DNA of 16,729 bases. Source: Flavobacteriaceae bacterium (GTDB lineage Bacteria; Bacteroidota; Bacteroidia; Flavobacteriales; Flavobacteriaceae). The notes under the pieces are model-generated. The model saw only the letters and a list, made by a program, of their open reading frames with translations. It was not told where the DNA came from and made no database searches. Shown here in pieces: positions 1 through 7,376 of this stretch. Where the stretch lies: the NCBI GenBank assembly GCA_002713705.1, contig PAUJ01000005.1, positions 31,775 to 48,503 on the forward strand. The letters are read 5' to 3'. The translations under genes were made by a program, and so were the position numbers. How positions within the stretch are numbered: the first letter of the stretch is position 1; every line of letters starts with the position of its first letter.

Positions 1-52
1 TACCATTTAAAATTGTGAATCTAGCTACAAAATAACATTACAACAGCCAAGG

Positions 53-1333
53 ATGGATATGCAAATTAAACACATAATTAAACGAGATTACGAAACCGAT
101 ATTTTTGAATTAGATAAAATTGTTAATGCTATTGAAAAAGCTATGCAATCTGTAAATCATGGAACCAGAGAAGATGCTGTTGCCATTTCAAAAATTGTAA
201 TCGGTACTTTGTTAGAAAGAAAGCTTAAGGAGCCAAAATACATTCCAAATGTTGAGCAAGTGCAAGATATTGTTGAATACAAATTAATGGATAGCCCATT
301 TCATGATGTGGCTAAAGCCTATATCCTATACAGAGATGAACAAAACCGAAGTAGAACAACCAATATTTTTGAAAAAAGAATTAATTTAAAGCCTTATGAG
401 TATCCTGAGCTAAACGAATATGTAGATGCGATTCGTCATTCTTATTGGATTCATACAGAGTTTAATTTTACCAGTGATATTCAAGACTATAAAACAGCAT
501 TAACCAATGTAGAGCGTAATGCTTTAAAAAACTCAATGCTTGCCATTTCACAAATTGAAGTGGCTGTAAAATCCTTTTGGGGAAACATCTTTCAAAGAAT
601 GCCAAAACCAGAAATAGGTTCTGTTGGTGCCACTTTTTCTGAAAGTGAAGTAAGGCATCAAGATGCATATTCACACTTATTAGAGATATTAGGATTAAAC
701 ACAGAATTTAATCAACTAAAAAAGAAACCCGTAATCATGAGGCGGGTTAACTATTTAGAAACCGCTTTAAAAAATTCTAAATCAGAAGACAATAAAGAAT
801 ATACTGAGGCTATTTTGTTATTCTCTTTGTTTATTGAACATGTTTCGCTTTTCTCTCAATTTTTAATTATTATGGCATTTAATAAGGAAAAAAACCTTTT
901 TAAAGGAATTTCTAATGTAGTAGAAGCGACCTCAAAAGAAGAGCAAATTCATGGAGATTTTGGAATTGATCTGATTAACATTATAAAGAAAGAAAACCCA
1001 GATTGGTTTGATGATGACTATAATAAAATGATTCAAGATATATGCCATGAAGCTTTTATCTCTGAAAGCAAAGTTGTCGATTGGATTTTTGAAGAAGGAG
1101 AATTAGATTTCCTGCCAAAAGATGTTATTAATGAATTTATAAAACAGCGTTTCAATAACTCTCTAGAAAGTATTGGAATTACAAAAATATTTGAAGTAGA
1201 TGAAGCTTTAGTTAAGAAAACTGAATGGTTTGATGATGAAATAATTGGAACCAAACACGGGGATTTCTTCGTAAAACGATCTATTAACTACAGTAAAAGA
1301 ACAAAAAGTATAACCAGTGACGACCTTTTTTAA
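53..1333 (+). CDS. nrdB: Class I ribonucleotide reductase radical-generating (beta) subunit with N-terminal ATP-cone
   Basis: Radical-generating subunit of aerobic ribonucleotide reductase, which makes deoxynucleotides with the NrdA encoded next to it. Residues about 5-100 form an ATP-cone (KRD near the start, then VEYKLM, AYILYR), a domain normally found on NrdA. Residues about 120-410 are the ferritin-like helical core. Probable metal ligands are E169, E199, H202, E262, E297 and H300; Y206 sits at the position of the usual radical tyrosine. The first ligand is Glu rather than the usual Asp, and K173 lies four residues after it. As I recall, this E/K pattern matches the dimanganese class Id beta subunit of Flavobacterium johnsoniae. 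The C-terminal tail (about 410-426, with Y413) should dock on NrdA. The second Met (position 59) follows AAGG at 49-52 with better spacing and may be the true start. The nrdA start lies 3 bases after the stop. Family assignment is firm; metal type is inferred. Confidence 0.95.
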   Translation: MDMQIKHIIKRDYETDIFELDKIVNAIEKAMQSVNHGTREDAVAISKIVIGTLLERKLKEPKYIPNVEQVQDIVEYKLMDSPFHDVAKAYILYRDEQNRSRTTNIFEKRINLKPYEYPELNEYVDAIRHSYWIHTEFNFTSDIQDYKTALTNVERNALKNSMLAISQIEVAVKSFWGNIFQRMPKPEIGSVGATFSESEVRHQDAYSHLLEILGLNTEFNQLKKKPVIMRRVNYLETALKNSKSEDNKEYTEAILLFSLFIEHVSLFSQFLIIMAFNKEKNLFKGISNVVEATSKEEQIHGDFGIDLINIIKKENPDWFDDDYNKMIQDICHEAFISESKVVDWIFEEGELDFLPKDVINEFIKQRFNNSLESIGITKIFEVDEALVKKTEWFDDEIIGTKHGDFFVKRSINYSKRTKSITSDDLF

Positions 1334-1336
1334 ACT

Positions 1337-3130
1337 ATGAACAACCCTACAACAAACCAAGAGACCAACTCTAAAGAATTTCTTTCCGAACAAGATCGAT
1401 TACTTCAAGCAAGAAAAGAAGCGATGCAAAATGCAAAAAGTAAAATGGACTTGCCAAACATTAAATGGTTAACAGAAAATAGCCGTAAATTTTTAGAATC
1501 TGGATATTTAACTGGAGATACAACTCCCGAAGAAAGAATTTTAGAAATTGCTCAAAACGCAGAAAAAATTCTTGGAATTAATGGATATGCCGAAAAGTTT
1601 TATAAATACATGTCTGAAGGATTTTATTCATTAGCATCACCAGTTTGGTCAAATTTTGGAAAAAAACGTGGCTTACCAATAAGTTGTTTTGGTTCTTGTA
1701 TTGCAGACGATATGGGTGATATTTTATACACACAATCTGAAGTAGGCATGATGTCTAAACTAGGGGGTGGTACATCTGGTTATTTTGGGAAAATTAGGCA
1801 CAGAGGTGCTGAGGTTAAAAATAATGGAAGTTCTTCAGGTTCCGTCCATATCATGCAGTTGTTTGAAAAAATGGTAGACATCGTTAGTCAAGGTTCTGTT
1901 CGTCGAGGACGATTTGCTCCTTATTTACCAATAGATCATCAAGATATCCATGAATTTTTAGAAATTGGAACTGAAGGTAACGCAATACAAGAACTAACTC
2001 ATGGAGTTACAGTAGGAGATCAATGGATGCAAGAAATGATTGATGGTGATGTTGAAAAAAGGACCCTTTGGGCGAAAGTTTTACAACGTAGGGGTGAAAT
2101 AGGATACCCATATATTTTCTTCAGAGATCACGCTAATAACGGAACTGTAGATGTTTATAAAGATAAAAAATTAGAAATTCACGGGAGTAATCTTTGTACT
2201 GAAATTATGTTGCCCTCAAATGAGGACTGGTCTTTCGTATGTTGCTTATCATCAATGAATTTATTGCATTATGATAAATGGAAAAATACTGACGCTGTAG
2301 AAACACTTACCTATTTTCTAGATGCAGTTATGGAAGAGTTTATTACAAAATTAGAAGTGTATAAAAACTCAACAGATCGTGATGACCAATTAACTTTTAC
2401 CTTTATGGAGAAAGCTTATAATTTTGCAAAAGACAATAGAGCATTAGGTTTAGGAGCTTTGGGTTGGCATTCCTTATTACAGTCTAAAATGTTACCTTTT
2501 GATAGTGAAGAAGCTTTTAAATTAAATTCTGAAATATTTAAAACAATAAAAGATAAATCTTATAAAGCTTCAGAGGAATTAGCAAAATTATTTGGTGAAC
2601 CTGCCGTATTAAAAGGGTACGGTAGACGCAACACAACACTTAATGCAATCGCTCCTACTACTTCCTCAGCTTTTATATTAGGACAGGTATCACAGGGTAT
2701 TGAGCCAATTTGGTCCAATAGTTATGTAAAAGATATTGCTAAAATAAAAACAACTATTAAAAATCCATTTTTAGTAGACCTTCTAGAAGAAAAAGGGCAA
2801 AATACCACTGAAGTTTGGAGGAGTATTAGAGATTTTGACGGCTCTGTCCAGCATTTAGACTTTTTATCTGAAAATGAAAAAGACGTATTTAAAACATATC
2901 CAGAAATAGACCAAAATGTAATCGTATATCAAGCGGCTAATAGACAAAACCATATAGATCAAGGACAGTCTATTAATGTGATGGTTCATCCAGATATGCC
3001 AATTAAAGATGTAAATAAAATTTATATCACCGCTTGGAAATTAGGTGTTAAGTCTATGTACTATCAACATAGTATGAATGCAGCTCAAAAATTCAAACAA
3101 AAAAAATCTTGTGATAGTTGTGAAGGATAA
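1337..3130 (+). CDS. nrdA: Ribonucleoside-diphosphate reductase catalytic (alpha) subunit lacking an ATP-cone
   Basis: Catalytic subunit that reduces ribonucleoside diphosphates in the cytosol. At 597 residues it is shorter than the roughly 760 of E. coli NrdA because it enters the catalytic core almost at once: no ATP-cone precedes the SPVWSNFG segment near residue 101. The active-site pieces are visible: a redox cysteine at C121 (in SCIADD; C117 is the alternative), the N285-x-C287-x-E289 thiyl-radical site, the partner cysteine C302 (or C303), the PTTSSAFILG loop at about 440-449, the Y575-Y576 radical-transfer pair, and a C-terminal C592-x-x-C595 reductant pair. It is translated with nrdB from one transcript (3-base gap). 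Overall activity control is presumably exerted through the ATP-cone on NrdB. A strong hairpin terminator follows the stop. Confidence 0.96.
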   Translation: MNNPTTNQETNSKEFLSEQDRLLQARKEAMQNAKSKMDLPNIKWLTENSRKFLESGYLTGDTTPEERILEIAQNAEKILGINGYAEKFYKYMSEGFYSLASPVWSNFGKKRGLPISCFGSCIADDMGDILYTQSEVGMMSKLGGGTSGYFGKIRHRGAEVKNNGSSSGSVHIMQLFEKMVDIVSQGSVRRGRFAPYLPIDHQDIHEFLEIGTEGNAIQELTHGVTVGDQWMQEMIDGDVEKRTLWAKVLQRRGEIGYPYIFFRDHANNGTVDVYKDKKLEIHGSNLCTEIMLPSNEDWSFVCCLSSMNLLHYDKWKNTDAVETLTYFLDAVMEEFITKLEVYKNSTDRDDQLTFTFMEKAYNFAKDNRALGLGALGWHSLLQSKMLPFDSEEAFKLNSEIFKTIKDKSYKASEELAKLFGEPAVLKGYGRRNTTLNAIAPTTSSAFILGQVSQGIEPIWSNSYVKDIAKIKTTIKNPFLVDLLEEKGQNTTEVWRSIRDFDGSVQHLDFLSENEKDVFKTYPEIDQNVIVYQAANRQNHIDQGQSINVMVHPDMPIKDVNKIYITAWKLGVKSMYYQHSMNAAQKFKQKKSCDSCEG

Positions 3131-3156
3131 ATACTTTAAAATTTAAATCAAGTGTG

Positions 3157-3198
3157 TTAATAAAAAAAGGAATGCGAAAGCTTTCCTTTTTTTATTAA
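3157..3198 (+). terminator. Bidirectional intrinsic terminator after nrdBA
   Basis: A 16-base arm (3157-3172, TTAATAAAAAAAGGAA) is perfectly complemented by 3183-3198. Inside it, GC-GAAA-GC adds two pairs and a GAAA tetraloop after one T:T mismatch. The A7 and T7 runs flank the GC-richer core on both strands, so it should stop nrdBA transcripts and could also stop transcription coming the other way. Confidence 0.9.
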
Positions 3199-3224
3199 CT
3201 ATAAATACTATAGTATTTATAGTT
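3197..3224. repeat. 28-bp perfect AT-rich palindrome
   Basis: Positions 3197-3224 read the same on both strands with no mismatch (half-site AACTATAAATACTA, centre 3210/3211). It overlaps the last two bases of the nrdBA terminator and lies before the PiT terminator. There is no loop, so it is better suited to cruciform formation or dimeric protein binding than to a normal RNA hairpin, although the T-rich run after it on the plus strand would allow a back-up terminator. Function unknown. Confidence 0.7.
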
Positions 3225-3260
3225 TTTATTTAGAATTTATTTAAATTAGTTAAAAACAAA

Positions 3261-3289
3261 AAGCCCCACTATTAAAAATTGTGGGGCTT
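3261..3289 (-). terminator. Intrinsic terminator of the porin-PiT unit
   Basis: A 9-bp perfect stem AAGCCCCAC (3261-3269) / GTGGGGCTT (3281-3289) encloses an 11-base loop. On the minus strand it is followed by TTTTTGTTTTTAAC, and on the plus strand by no T run, so it terminates the minus-strand PiT gene, whose stop codon is at 3309. Confidence 0.9.
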
Positions 3290-3308
3290 CATTATAGTTA
3301 TTGTATTG

Positions 3309-5561
3309 TTACTTTTTGGTATTATAACTATTGTAATATTCTTCAATTAAATTCATAATTGCAGATACTAAATCTTTAGTCTCTAATAGCAAACTAAAAT
3401 GCAATGCAGTGTTTTTAGGACTAACATCTTCTTCAGAACGTGTTCTAGTTATTTGACTTGAAATTTTTACAGCTAAATCATCTTGAGCTTTTTGTTTTCC
3501 ATTGATGATATCTCCTAATTTTTCAAACTCACGATTGTTAAATATCATTTCAATTTCATTTAATAAACTTTCAAATGAGTTGTTAATGTCTTGCAAATCT
3601 TTGATTTGACTAAATTTCAGCGCCTTGTGGTTGTTGTTTATATGTTTATAACTAGTTTTAGCTAAGAAATCTAGGGACTGGGCTACATCTTGTAAATAAC
3701 CTAAAATAATAATATAGAAATTAGATCCACGGACACTAGTTTCATCTAGATTTTTTATAAAATAAAAAATATCATCTCTAAGTGCATCTACTTCCATATT
3801 TAATTTTTCAACACCCTTTCGACTCTTTTTAAGTTTAGACAGATCCTCCGTTGCCAAACCATTTAACATGTGAGAATATATTTTGTTCGTTCTCGAAACT
3901 ACATTAGAAATATTATCTGCACTTTCCTCAATGATTCCTTGAACGGTTTTACTTTCGGTTTTTTTTAACCCATCTTTTAAATGAGCATTGTTACTTTTTT
4001 TCTTGTAACTTAAATAATTCCTTACCAATAATAAAACAGTAATCAACAATAAAATAGCAATCATTAAGTTTCCACCTAAGTAGATAAGGTAGGCAATGAT
4101 ACCTGATGCGACAAATGCGCTAAAAGCGGTAAAAAACCATCCCCCAATCACATTTAATACACCAGCTATTCTGTAAACTGCACTTTCTCTTCCCCAAGCT
4201 CTATCGGCTAGTGAGGTTCCCATGGCTACCATAAATGTAACATAGGTAGTAGATAAAGGAAGTTTCATAGAGGTCGCTATGGATATTAATATACTTGCAA
4301 CCATTAGATTTACTGAAGCTCGAACCATATCGAAGGCTGGTAATTCTTGATGTTTATCTACTAACTTTAACACTTTTGGTTTTTCAAATTGTTTTTCAAT
4401 TTTATCTTGTATTTTCTTAGGTAAAATAGTGCCATGATATTTTGAAATTACTGTAGAAAATCGCACAATACCTCGAGATAAAAAGTTAGATTCGAATCGT
4501 TCTTTTACAGAATCTTGATTTGATAAATCTAGCGATGTTTTTAAAACTCTCTTTGCTTTTTTAGAAAACCAAAGTGTCAAGACCATAACCAATCCTGCTA
4601 GAAATAAAAGCAGGCTAGGTGTTGGAACTTTTTTCGACATTACTTCCATACTAAATTCAGTTGCAGGTACTCCAGAAGCAACCCATGCTTCATAAGATTG
4701 CCAAGCTGCTATTGGTACTCCAATAAAGTTGACTAAATCATTACCAGCAAAAGCCATGGCAATAGCAAAAGTTCCAATAATAATAATGAACTTATAAACA
4801 CTCATCTTAAAAACGGCAGTAATCAATGAGCATAAAGCTGTCCAAAATATAAAGCTTAAGGTAACAATTATTATGGCGTTTTCAGAAATAAACGACTTAA
4901 AATCACCTGAAACAAAACTTGCTCCCTTTAATCCTTTTATTAAAATAAAATAAGTAATTGCTGTTGCAGCTATTCCACCAAACAAAGCCGATACCCATTT
5001 TGCTTTCTGCTCAAAATTAAAAGTTAATAAGAGCCTAGTATTATATTGTACAAAAGCCCCTATCGAGAATGCGACGACAACAGACAGCAGAATGCCTAAT
5101 ATGATCTCGGTGGCCTTTGCAGTATTTATGTATTGCCCCAAGTCTGCTATTGTTTGTGAATCTGAGGTACTGATTTTTATTAGAGACATTATTACTGCAG
5201 CACCTAATAATTCAAAAACAATCGATACCGTTGTAGATGTAGGCATTCCTAGGGTATTAAAGAAGTCTAATAGCAGAATGTCTGTGATCATTACTGCCAT
5301 AAAAATGATCATAATTTCATTAAAGTAAAATTCACTTGGCATAAAAATACCTTTTCGAGCAACTTCCATCATACCACTGGAAGATAAAGCTCCAAAAGCA
5401 ACTCCTAAACTGGCGACGATCATAATAGTTTTAAAAGAAACGGCTTTAGATCCAATAGCAGAGTTTAAAAAGTTTACAGCATCATTGCTAACTCCAACTA
5501 CTAAATCTGCAATAGCTAAAATAGCTAAAGCAGCAATCATCAAAATGTAAATGTTATCCAT
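3309..5561 (-). CDS. PiT-family inorganic phosphate transporter with C-terminal PhoU/DUF47-like domain
   Basis: Inner-membrane phosphate permease of the PiT (PHO4/SLC20) family, normally driven by a cation gradient. Both halves of the inverted-repeat fold carry the family signature: GVSNDAVN (residues 23-30) and AGNDLVNFIG (272-281). The matching segments GMPTSTTVS (105-113) and LPLSTTYVTF (434-443) are also present. Many hydrophobic helices fill residues 1-335 and 410-515. A charged stretch of about 75 residues (336-410) separates the two membrane blocks. Residues about 530-745 are soluble, helical and highly charged, resembling the PhoU/DUF47 proteins that usually accompany PiT genes, so transporter and regulator appear fused in one 750-residue protein. 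It lies 66 bases downstream of the porin gene on the same strand, with its own 11-bp-spaced hexamer repeat upstream. Related PiT proteins can carry sulfate, but the porin neighbour favours phosphate. Confidence 0.92.
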   Translation of the reverse strand: MDNIYILMIAALAILAIADLVVGVSNDAVNFLNSAIGSKAVSFKTIMIVASLGVAFGALSSSGMMEVARKGIFMPSEFYFNEIMIIFMAVMITDILLLDFFNTLGMPTSTTVSIVFELLGAAVIMSLIKISTSDSQTIADLGQYINTAKATEIILGILLSVVVAFSIGAFVQYNTRLLLTFNFEQKAKWVSALFGGIAATAITYFILIKGLKGASFVSGDFKSFISENAIIIVTLSFIFWTALCSLITAVFKMSVYKFIIIIGTFAIAMAFAGNDLVNFIGVPIAAWQSYEAWVASGVPATEFSMEVMSKKVPTPSLLLFLAGLVMVLTLWFSKKAKRVLKTSLDLSNQDSVKERFESNFLSRGIVRFSTVISKYHGTILPKKIQDKIEKQFEKPKVLKLVDKHQELPAFDMVRASVNLMVASILISIATSMKLPLSTTYVTFMVAMGTSLADRAWGRESAVYRIAGVLNVIGGWFFTAFSAFVASGIIAYLIYLGGNLMIAILLLITVLLLVRNYLSYKKKSNNAHLKDGLKKTESKTVQGIIEESADNISNVVSRTNKIYSHMLNGLATEDLSKLKKSRKGVEKLNMEVDALRDDIFYFIKNLDETSVRGSNFYIIILGYLQDVAQSLDFLAKTSYKHINNNHKALKFSQIKDLQDINNSFESLLNEIEMIFNNREFEKLGDIINGKQKAQDDLAVKISSQITRTRSEEDVSPKNTALHFSLLLETKDLVSAIMNLIEEYYNSYNTKK

Positions 5562-5581
5562 TATAAATTAGTTTTAAATTG

Positions 5582-5626
5582 TAAATATCTTATTGTTTGA
5601 AGTATTTAATGTTATCTAAATGTTAT
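5582..5626 (-). promoter_or_regulatory. Putative Pho-type box and promoter for the PiT gene
   Basis: On the minus strand ATAACA-TTTAG-ATAACA (5626 to 5610) is a direct repeat of hexamers starting 11 bp apart. A TATTTAC segment (TTTA at 5585-5582) begins 24 bases further on, which is 13 + 11 and therefore in the same helical register as the porin and lipoprotein promoters in this window. The TTTA departs from the Bacteroidota TTTG, so the promoter is weaker evidence than the repeat. The regulator is inferred, not encoded here. Confidence 0.5.
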
Positions 5627-5627
5627 T

Positions 5628-6821
5628 TTAAAAATGAACTTCTAATTGTAAACGAAACAATAATTCATTGGTAATGTCTGCGATTGTTAAATAACTAATA
5701 TCCGATTGAACTTTTAGTTTTTGACCAAATATATATTTAGAAAACCCTAATGTGTATTGATTAGAAACTTCTTTCTCTTTCATATCAATAGTTGAAAAAC
5801 GTCCTGTGAGTTCCCAGTTTTTAGAAAACAAATAACCCGCCTGTAAATTAACACCATATCCTTCAGATACAGTAACACCTGTTTCACTTCCATCACTATT
5901 TTTAGCAATTGGGTCATCAGCATCTCTGTTTGAATATTCTGCCATGAATGAAAACCCTTTGTATTTTAACATAGCATCTACAAATAAAGTATTAATATTC
6001 GTTTCGAAAAACCCAACATCATTTACCATATAAGTACCTCTATTACTTTTATTTCTAACTGCATTATTATTAAAATCATACGAAATACCCACTGCTAATT
6101 TAGGTTTAGACTCTCTTTCTAATGAGCTTCCTATGTAATCTCCATTGTTTTTAAATTTACCAAAAGGTAAAAACTCAATACGCCCTGTATATTGGTATCC
6201 GCCTATATTTCCAGTTACGACATTTCTTCCTTCTCCTTGTGAGATAGAAATAATTTCTCGGACAATAAATTTATCTGTAATGTTAATGTGATGCCTCAAT
6301 TGAATACCTAAATCTCTATCAATATTAAAGCTTGAATTTAAGAGAGACCTGTCCACTAATTGTAAATTAGCCGATGAGATTACTCGTTCTCTATTTCCAG
6401 GTAATTTTGTTTGTCCTGCCCACAATACAAAATTTTGATAAAAATTCCATTTTACTACAGCGTCTAAAATAATTCTTGGTGCATTGCCTGTATATACAGA
6501 AGCGCCAGCAATATCTCTATTGGATAATCCCAATTCAACTTTATATTTTAACTTTGGAGACAATACAAAACCACTAAACTTTAAACGAGCTCTCCGAATT
6601 AGAAAGTTAGTGTTTGCTGTGCCAAATTCATTGTCTTCATACTTCCAATTGGTAGAGGAAAGTATTTGAATTCTAGGAGCAAATTTAACACTCCAAGAAC
6701 TGTCTTTAGCTATATAGTTTACCATTCCTTTTCCAAATCCTTTTTCCTTATAAACTTGAGAATGAATAGTAAATGAAATTAGGAAGAAAAATAAAGATAT
6801 TCTAATAGAAGATTTATTCAT
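5628..6821 (-). CDS. Phosphate-selective porin O/P-like outer-membrane protein
   Basis: Outer-membrane beta-barrel channel of the OprP/OprO (Porin_O_P) type, presumably feeding phosphate to the periplasm for the PiT transporter encoded next. The start at 6821 (MNKSSIRIS) is chosen over the in-frame ATG at 6863 because it gives a clean signal peptide: basic N-end, hydrophobic FFFLISFTIH, cleavage near SQ at residue 22. The upstream ATG would also place the promoter elements inside the gene. The 397-residue product has the typical early strands (WSVKFAPRIQ; NFLIRRARLKFSG), a WAGQTKLPGNRE turn, alternating polar/hydrophobic strands throughout, and a C-terminal strand ending LFRLQLEVHF with terminal Phe, the usual barrel-assembly signal. 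The substrate is inferred from family and neighbour. A Pho-type repeat precedes it. Confidence 0.88.
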   Translation of the reverse strand: MNKSSIRISLFFFLISFTIHSQVYKEKGFGKGMVNYIAKDSSWSVKFAPRIQILSSTNWKYEDNEFGTANTNFLIRRARLKFSGFVLSPKLKYKVELGLSNRDIAGASVYTGNAPRIILDAVVKWNFYQNFVLWAGQTKLPGNRERVISSANLQLVDRSLLNSSFNIDRDLGIQLRHHINITDKFIVREIISISQGEGRNVVTGNIGGYQYTGRIEFLPFGKFKNNGDYIGSSLERESKPKLAVGISYDFNNNAVRNKSNRGTYMVNDVGFFETNINTLFVDAMLKYKGFSFMAEYSNRDADDPIAKNSDGSETGVTVSEGYGVNLQAGYLFSKNWELTGRFSTIDMKEKEVSNQYTLGFSKYIFGQKLKVQSDISYLTIADITNELLFRLQLEVHF

Positions 6822-6850
6822 TGTAAGATCGTTAATAGTTTTTGTCGATG

Positions 6851-6884
6851 CAAATAACTGCACTCAATGTTAAGTGAATGTTAA
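6851..6884 (-). promoter_or_regulatory. Putative Pho-type box and promoter of the porin gene
   Basis: On the minus strand TTAACA-TTCAC-TTAACA (6884 to 6868) repeats a perfect hexamer at an 11-bp interval. After 13 bases comes TTTG (6854-6851) within AGTTATTTGCATC, 30 bases upstream of the ATG at 6821. The same 13-mer and the same 13-base spacing occur before the lipoprotein gene that starts at 14460. The TTTG matches the 3' half of the Bacteroidota -7 element TAnnTTTG; the TA half is missing, as expected for an activator-dependent promoter. Confidence 0.6.
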
Positions 6885-6980
6885 CTTTAAGTAAATAAAT
6901 TAAAAACTTTAAAGTAAATAACAACTCTAAAAAACAAAAACTGTTAGACTTTAAAATTTATAAAAATTATAACAAAAAGG

Positions 6981-7013
6981 TTTGAAATTTATATGCATTA
7001 AGTATTATTTTTG
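6981..7013 (+). promoter_or_regulatory. Bacteroidota-type promoter of the small ORF-SulP-carbonic anhydrase operon
   Basis: TTTG (6981-6984) is followed after 21 bases by TATTTTTG (7006-7013), a full match to the -7 consensus TAnnTTTG. Transcription should start at about 7017-7020, right at the GTG start codon of the next gene, which implies a leaderless or nearly leaderless message. Confidence 0.6.
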
Positions 7014-7018
7014 TAGCT

Positions 7019-7315
7019 GTGATAAAATCATTTATTCATATAATATTTGCATCAGTTTTGATCTTTTCAATTCTAGCACCCACTGTATTCAATTTATGTT
7101 TTGAAACAGATACTATTGTTTTATTAGATTCTACAGAGGAAGAGAAATCTGAAAAAACAGAGAAAGATATCGAAGAAAAAACCATCAATTATTACACTTT
7201 AAATGACAAGTCTTTATCTTTTCTTAAAAAAAGAACTGCTCAGCTGATTTACTTAGAAAGTTACATCGACTATACCTTAAAGGTACTTTTACCGCCTCCC
7301 AAACAATATATATAG
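7019..7315 (+). CDS. Small membrane-anchored or secreted hypothetical protein, GTG start
   Basis: Unrecognised 98-residue protein. Residues 1-26 form a hydrophobic segment (FIHIIFASVLIFSILAP) that could be a signal peptide or a membrane anchor. A strongly acidic and charged middle follows (TEEEKSEKTEKDIEEK, about 39-54), then a basic/aromatic end finishing in LLPPPKQYI. The ORF has no internal ATG; GTG at 7019 is the only reasonable start and coincides with the predicted transcription start. It lies 61 bases before the SulP transporter with no terminator between, so it is probably the first gene of that operon and may be an accessory protein of the transporter. Not certain to be translated, but the signal-like N-terminus and the promoter position support it. 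Confidence 0.6.
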   Translation: MIKSFIHIIFASVLIFSILAPTVFNLCFETDTIVLLDSTEEEKSEKTEKDIEEKTINYYTLNDKSLSFLKKRTAQLIYLESYIDYTLKVLLPPPKQYI

Positions 7316-7376
7316 TTTTAGTTTTTATCAATTTATTTTTATTAAGTTTTCATATTGTATTGAAGACAATCAAACT

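Noticed and set aside
1..52. Search for an NrdR box or promoter before nrdB
   Set aside because: Only 52 bases are available; a single ATAACA occurs but without an 11-bp partner, and no clear TAnnTTTG is present.
6822..6863. Upstream extension of the porin ORF to an ATG at 6863
   Set aside because: It would put 14 residues before a normal signal peptide and bring the TTTG promoter element into the coding region; the start at 6821 is preferred.
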